This document shows positions 59,811 through 64,000 of a DNA stretch of 64,000 bases, in pieces. This stretch comes from DASWZN01 sp963841635 (GTDB lineage: Bacteria > Acidobacteriota > Terriglobia > Bryobacterales > Bryobacteraceae): positions 496,001 through 560,000 of the forward strand of contig CAWJDO010000003.1 in NCBI GenBank assembly GCA_963841635.1. Direction: 5' to 3'. A program made the translations under genes and the position numbers. Each line of letters starts with the position of its first letter. The stretch's first letter is position 1. The notes beneath the pieces were generated by a model. That model was not told the DNA's origin. It worked only from the letters and a program-made list of their open reading frames with translations, and made no database searches.

Positions 59811-60275
59811 TCAGCTGCCCCAGGCATCCAGCAGCCTGCGTAACAGGACCAACTGCCCGACGTGGTACGAGTTGTGGTCGGCGATCAGCAGCGCTTCGCG
59901 GTAGAGCGTCTGGCCCTGGCCCCAGGGAAACGGCTTGTCGAGCTGGCGGGCACGCTCGTGCAGGAGTTTCTCGAAGGCTTTGAGGTCGCGGCGAAAGGCG
60001 GCGAGCGATTTCTTCCATTGGGCCTCGTTCTCCGGCGCGGGCGAAGCGGGCCAGTACCCTTCAGGCCACTTAGGCGAGACGTAGTCGGGCTCGCGGCTGA
60101 AGCGGAGGATGTCGTTCTGCGCCATGCGCATGTGTTCCACCAGTTCCCATGCCGAGTAAGGCAAGCCGCGGGGCCGTTTGCCGATCTTGTCGAACGGCAG
60201 TTTCTTGACCGCGTCGTCGAAGGTGGCGTGCGCGTGGCCGCCGTGAAGAAACTCCAGCAGCGTGTCGAGTTGCAT
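59811..60275 (-). CDS. DinB-like metal-binding protein
   Basis: 154 residues, a four-helix bundle with the probable metal His in ELVEHMRMAQNDIL and the His pair in IADHNSYHVGQLVLLRR. Members include thiol transferases (bacillithiol, glutathione) and damage-induced proteins. The substrate is not known. A repeat copy lies just after the stop side at 60304. Confidence 0.85.
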   Translation of the reverse strand: MQLDTLLEFLHGGHAHATFDDAVKKLPFDKIGKRPRGLPYSAWELVEHMRMAQNDILRFSREPDYVSPKWPEGYWPASPAPENEAQWKKSLAAFRRDLKAFEKLLHERARQLDKPFPWGQGQTLYREALLIADHNSYHVGQLVLLRRLLDAWGS

Positions 60276-60303
60276 CCCGAGCCCAGGATACTACGGCGCG
60301 AAG

Positions 60304-60359
60304 CATGTGGGGCAGGCGTCCACGCCTGCAGCGGGTCTCCAGACCCGCCCTCCGTTGCC
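60304..60359 (-). repeat. Dispersed palindrome-module repeat, copy C (right half, inverted)
   Basis: On the minus strand this is the right half of the 110-base element. GGGTCTGGAGACCC is conserved. The last palindrome has changed from GCAGGACTGGAGTCCTGC to GCAGGCGTGGACGCCTGC, with both arms altered together so the stem is kept. CTACGGCGCGAAG flanks it on both sides (60291-60303 and 60360-60372). The right-hand flank encodes the last residues and the stop of the HAF-repeat gene. Confidence 0.82.
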
Positions 60360-62382
60360 CTACGGCGCGAAGTAGCCGTTGATGTCCAGGATCACGTGCG
60401 TCTGGTTCGTCACGTAGACGCTGACGGCGCCGTCCGTGCCCGCCGGGACGATGGCGGCGTTGGCCACCACCGTTCCATCGAACGAGTTCAAAGTCGAGAC
60501 GAACGGCCGCGGCGATCCCGTAGGCCAGGCCGTGAGGTAAGAGAGCGCGCCGTCGGGCACCACCGTGATGTTGAGCGCATACGCCGCCGCGCTCGACGGG
60601 ATGCCGCAGCCGCTCTCCGGGATCTCGAATGATCGCGTGGTCCCGGCCGCCATCTCCGGCCCGTCGTCCCCTTCGCGCGTGTCGGCCACGCGGCAAGGGA
60701 CAACCGGATAGAAGGTGAGCCCGGCCGTGCGTCCGGACGCCGCGAAGTAGCCGTTGGCGTCCAGAATGACATCGGTCCGGTTGGTGACGTAGACCGACGT
60801 CGCACCGTCCGCCCCGGCCGGCACGATGGCTGCGTTCGCAACCACGTCGCCGGTCCAGGAATTCAGCGTGGAAGCGAAAGGCTGGGCCTCGCCCGCCGCC
60901 CAGGTCGTGAGGTATCCCAGGTACCCGTTGGGGACCACCGTGGCGTTCATCGAGTACGCGCTGGCCGTGGCCGGCAGTCCGCACGGGCTTGCAGGGACCG
61001 GGATGTTGCGGGTCTCGCCCACGGCGAACGCCGGACCGCCAAGCGGGCCAGCGGGACGGCGTGTATCCTCCACGCGGCAGGGCTGGACGGGATAGAACGA
61101 ATCGCCGGCGGCGGCATCGAAGTAGCCGTTGATGTCCAGGATCACGTCGGTGGGGTTGGTGGCGTAGACGCTAACCGCGCCGTTCTGGCCCGCGGGGACG
61201 AGGGCGGCATTCGCCACCACGTTGCCCTCGAATGAGTTCAAGGTGGAGACATGCGGCCGCACCATGCCGCCGGGCCACAGAGTCAGATAGGCCAGCGGAC
61301 CGTGGGGCTCCACGGTCACGTTCAGCGAGTAGGCTTGCGCGGTAGCGGGGATGCCGCAGGCGCTCTGCGGAATGGCGAAGGAACGCGGGGAGCCCTGGTC
61401 GAGCGCGGGACCACCGAATGGTCCCGTGGAGGTACGCGTATCCACGACGCGGCACGGGGCGACCGGAACGAACCGGCCCTGCATGGGCGTCAGCAGATAG
61501 ACGGAGCGGGTCGCTACGTTGGCGGCGATTTGTCCGGAGTCGTTGATGCCAACGGCTTCCGAGAGTGTGTCCCCGTCAGGGTTGGGAGCCAGAGCGCTAA
61601 GATCGTACATCTGGCCGCCACGGTATAGGAAGGCCCTCTGCGGCGATGACGAGCATGTTGCACAGAATGTCCCAGCCACAGGGCCCGAATGGCCAACGAT
61701 CTGACCTTTGTTATTGATGGCAACGGCCTCACTGCTGACCTCGCCAGGGAGGACGCCGAGAGCGGTCATGACGCCATCGCTGTAGAGGAAGGCCTGCGTA
61801 TTCCCCGACGAGTCGGTTGCATAGCCAACGATTTGCCCGCTGTTGTTGATGGCGGTCGCCACGCTATCGACGTAGCCGGGAAGGGTGCCGAGGCCGGTCA
61901 TCACCGCTATAAAGAAATGCCTGCTCGTCTTGCAAGGAAAGGGATCGATACACGTAGCCGACGACCTGCCCACTGCTGTTGATCGCGTTGGCTATGCTCC
62001 AGTCCCCAGTGGACCCGGGAAGGTCGGGGAGATACGTCGGAAGCCCACTGCTGTACAGATAGGCATTCCCCGGGCAGTTCGCTGTCAGGCCAGGACGGCC
62101 GGCAACCTGCCCGCTGTCATTGATTGCAGCGGCGGGGCCGCCAAGAGTGAACAAAAGGCTTCCGCCGCTGTACAGAAAGCCCCCGAGGAGGGTGCAGCCG
62201 TGGAGGCCATCACTCTTTTCGCCGACGACCTGGTCGCTGTTGTTGATGCCCGTGGCCCAGAAGTAGTCCGACCCGACGGGCCCATAGTCCCGGATGATCG
62301 CAGTGGCATTGTAGATGTTCTGGGCCCACAGTCCGGTCGCTGCCGCGGCTGCGAGAATGAGCATGCGTGTTCTTGGTGACAT
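60360..62382 (-). pseudogene. Frameshifted HAF-repeat secreted protein with three C-terminal repeats
   Basis: The first part runs from ATG 62382, with a signal peptide ending near LWAQN, through HAF-like repeats (ATGINNSDQVVGEKSD, ANAINSSGQVVGYVYR). It breaks near 61905 in QAFLYSG. A second frame continues in the same style (TAINNSGQIVGYATD, AVAINNKGQIVGHSG) and then has three repeats of about 125 residues, each opening PCRVxDTR and closing with VILDINGYF or VILDANGYF. The end is HVILDINGYFAP. Joined, it would be about 670 residues. The break is a real frameshift or a sequence error. The protein would be extracellular with an unknown role. Confidence 0.8.
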
Positions 62383-62433
62383 AGTTCTGCCCATGCCAAT
62401 ATAGTCCTTTGAGTTCACCCCGTCAACGCGTCT

Positions 62434-63489
62434 TTACACGATCAACATGCAATCGCCGTAGGAATAAAGGCGGTAATTACTCTCCACGGCGTGGCGGTAG
62501 GCGGCGAGCACGAGTTCTTTGCCGGCCAGGGCGCAAACCAGCAGCAACAGGCTCGAGCGGGGTAAGTGGAAGTTAGTCAGCATCGCGCCTGTAACCCGGA
62601 ATTCGAAGCCGGGATATATGTAGATATCCGTCTCGCCACTGGCGGCCCCGCGGGCGGCGCTTTCGATGGTCCGCACGCTGGTGGTCCCCACGGCGATACG
62701 TCGCGAAGCTTCGCGCATTATCTGCGCATTATCGGCGGAGATTTCGTAAAACTCGGAGTGCAGGCGGTTCGCCTCCACCTCCGCTTCGCGAATAGGCTGG
62801 AAAGTGCCGAGTCCCACGTGCAAAGTTACATACGCGATTTCGGCTCCGGCGGCACGGCACTGCTCGAGGATTTCCGGCGTGAAGTGCAGGCCCGCGGTGG
62901 GCGCCGCGACGGAGCCCGGTTGCGACGCGAAGACGGTCTGGTAACGCTCGCGGTCGAGCGGGCCGTCACATCGTCGGATGTAAGGCGGCAGGGGAACGTG
63001 GCCGATCTGGTTGAACTTCTCGATCAACTCGCCCTCGTAGTCGAACCGCAACGTGCGCTCACCGAACTCGCCGCGCCCGACGATCTCGGCTTCGAGACCG
63101 CCCTCGAAGTGCACACGCTCGCCGACGGGCATCTTGCGGCCCGGATGCACCAGCGCTTGCCAGATCCGCGGGTCCTCCAGCTGCGGCCGCAGCAGGAAGA
63201 CCTCAACGGTTCCGGTGAGATTCGTCGCGCGCGCGGGATTCTTCTTGCCGACGGGCAGGGCGCGCACGCCGGCGCGGTGCCCGTAGAGCCGGGAGCGGAA
63301 CACCTTCGAATCGTTCAGCACCAGGCAATCGCCGGGCCTCAGGAACGAGGGCAGATCGCGGAACATGCGGTCCTCCCAGCGCTGCTCCTGGCGATAGAGG
63401 ACCAACATGCGCGAGGCGGCGCGGTCGTCGAGGGGCCGCTGCGCGATGCGCTCCTCGGGGAGGCGATAATCGAAGTCGGAGAGATTCAT
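62434..63489 (-). CDS. queA: S-adenosylmethionine:tRNA ribosyltransferase-isomerase
   Basis: 351 residues. MNLSDFDYRLPEERIAQRP opens the protein. LVLNDSKVFRSRLYG, VAAPTAGLHFTPEILEQ and LHVGLGTFQPIREAEVE are diagnostic, with ending ESNYRLYSYGDCMLIV. It makes epoxyqueuosine in tRNA. ATG 63489 is 27 bases from the divergent tsaD start. Confidence 0.96.
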   Translation of the reverse strand: MNLSDFDYRLPEERIAQRPLDDRAASRMLVLYRQEQRWEDRMFRDLPSFLRPGDCLVLNDSKVFRSRLYGHRAGVRALPVGKKNPARATNLTGTVEVFLLRPQLEDPRIWQALVHPGRKMPVGERVHFEGGLEAEIVGRGEFGERTLRFDYEGELIEKFNQIGHVPLPPYIRRCDGPLDRERYQTVFASQPGSVAAPTAGLHFTPEILEQCRAAGAEIAYVTLHVGLGTFQPIREAEVEANRLHSEFYEISADNAQIMREASRRIAVGTTSVRTIESAARGAASGETDIYIYPGFEFRVTGAMLTNFHLPRSSLLLLVCALAGKELVLAAYRHAVESNYRLYSYGDCMLIV

Positions 63490-63516
63490 GAACGCGGTTT
63501 CTACCGCAGGATAGCA

Positions 63517-64000
63517 ATGGCGAAGATTCTGGGCATCGAGAGCTCGTGCGACGAGACGGCGGCGGCGGTGGTGGAGGACGGGACGCGCATCCTCTCCTCG
63601 GTGGTAGCCTCGCAGCTCGATACGCACGGCAAGTACGGCGGCGTGGTTCCGGAACTGGCGTCGCGTGAGCACTTGCGCGCGATCGTGCCGGTGGTGCGCG
63701 AGGCGCTGGAGCGCGCCGGCACGGACCTGAGCGATCTGGCGGCCGTCGCGGTGACCGCGGGGCCGGGACTGGTGGGATCGCTGCTGGTGGGGATCACTTA
63801 CGCCAAGGCGCTGTCGTTTGCGCGCGGGCTGCCGCTGATCGGGGTGAACCACATCGAAGGACACATACACGCGGTGATCTCGCAGGCGCGCGGCGGCGGG
63901 CGGCCGGTGGAGTACCCGGCGCTGGCGCTGGTGGTGAGCGGCGGGCACACGCACCTGTTCGAGATTCTCAAGGGGCCTTTGTACCGGCTGCTGGGCAAGA
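63517..64000 (+). CDS. tsaD: tRNA threonylcarbamoyladenosine protein TsaD, cut by the window edge
   Basis: 161 codons are visible from ATG 63517. MAKILGIESSCDETAAAVVE begins the family. VTAGPGLVGSLLVG and the metal-binding HIEGHIHAV are present, and LVVSGGHTHLFEI is seen before the edge. It transfers threonylcarbamoyl to A37 of tRNAs. The C-terminal half lies outside the window. Confidence 0.96.
   Translation, partial: MAKILGIESSCDETAAAVVEDGTRILSSVVASQLDTHGKYGGVVPELASREHLRAIVPVVREALERAGTDLSDLAAVAVTAGPGLVGSLLVGITYAKALSFARGLPLIGVNHIEGHIHAVISQARGGGRPVEYPALALVVSGGHTHLFEILKGPLYRLLGK

Overview
This window is about 64 kb of high-GC bacterial chromosome. It most resembles an Acidobacteriota genome of the Bryobacterales/Solibacter type. 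That placement is an inference from gene content and style: GH74-type secreted lipoproteins with Pro-Thr linkers, lineage-style secreted paralogues, palindromic repeats that read LADARGS when translated, and many GTG or TTG starts. No rRNA, tRNA, CRISPR array, transposase or phage gene was found.

Layout. 1-3.5 kb is a patchy accessory stretch: a partial gene, a frameshifted gene, a methyltransferase, a DUF423 membrane protein and a divergent DUF1778/GNAT toxin-antitoxin pair. 3.5-9.0 kb holds a GH74 lipoprotein and a run of secreted or envelope proteins, including two diverged paralogues next to a duplicated glgP tail. 9.0-16.8 kb has glgP, a ferredoxin, a LytS-type kinase, ribA and two tandem secreted paralogues beside a duplicated ribA tail. 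16.8-22.6 kb has an ABC exporter, a NarL-type two-component pair, a repeat block and a FliA/WhiG-like sigma factor. 22.6-32.2 kb runs from a GC-rich repeat through a small membrane protein and a PilZ protein to a tightly coupled uvrA / conserved unknown / CPBP protease / mtnA run, then a second GH74 lipoprotein.

32.4-37.9 kb is a compact chemotaxis operon on the minus strand: cheA (cut by one in-frame TAA), a helical unknown, a stand-alone ODP-type di-iron protein, a soluble PAS chemoreceptor with a degenerate CZB tail, and cheV. It looks like an oxygen- or redox-sensing chemotaxis module and is the most interesting system here. 38.7-42.7 kb is accB-accC-M24 peptidase-quinone reductase. 42.9-48.1 kb has a UPF0182 protein, a secreted unknown, an aldo/keto reductase and purE. 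48.2-51.4 kb is an envelope-stress operon (XRE regulator, NfeD-like, flotillin, PspA) with a strong promoter and a palindrome over the first start codon. 51.5-54.2 kb has an S9 peptidase and an ankyrin protein.

54.2-59.7 kb is the housekeeping translation/secretion cluster ffh-rpsP-khpA-rimM-trmD-rplS-rnhB-unknown-lepB. The end carries a DinB-like protein, a frameshifted HAF-repeat secreted protein, and divergent queA and tsaD (tsaD is cut by the window edge).

A recurrent theme is small-scale remodelling. 3'-terminal pieces of glgP, ribA and a secreted-protein gene are duplicated beside variable secreted genes. Palindromic modules sit between genes, with short flanking direct repeats. One repeat family appears as three in-frame 14-residue units inside a conserved protein. 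All assignments come from reading the sequence; no database search was run.
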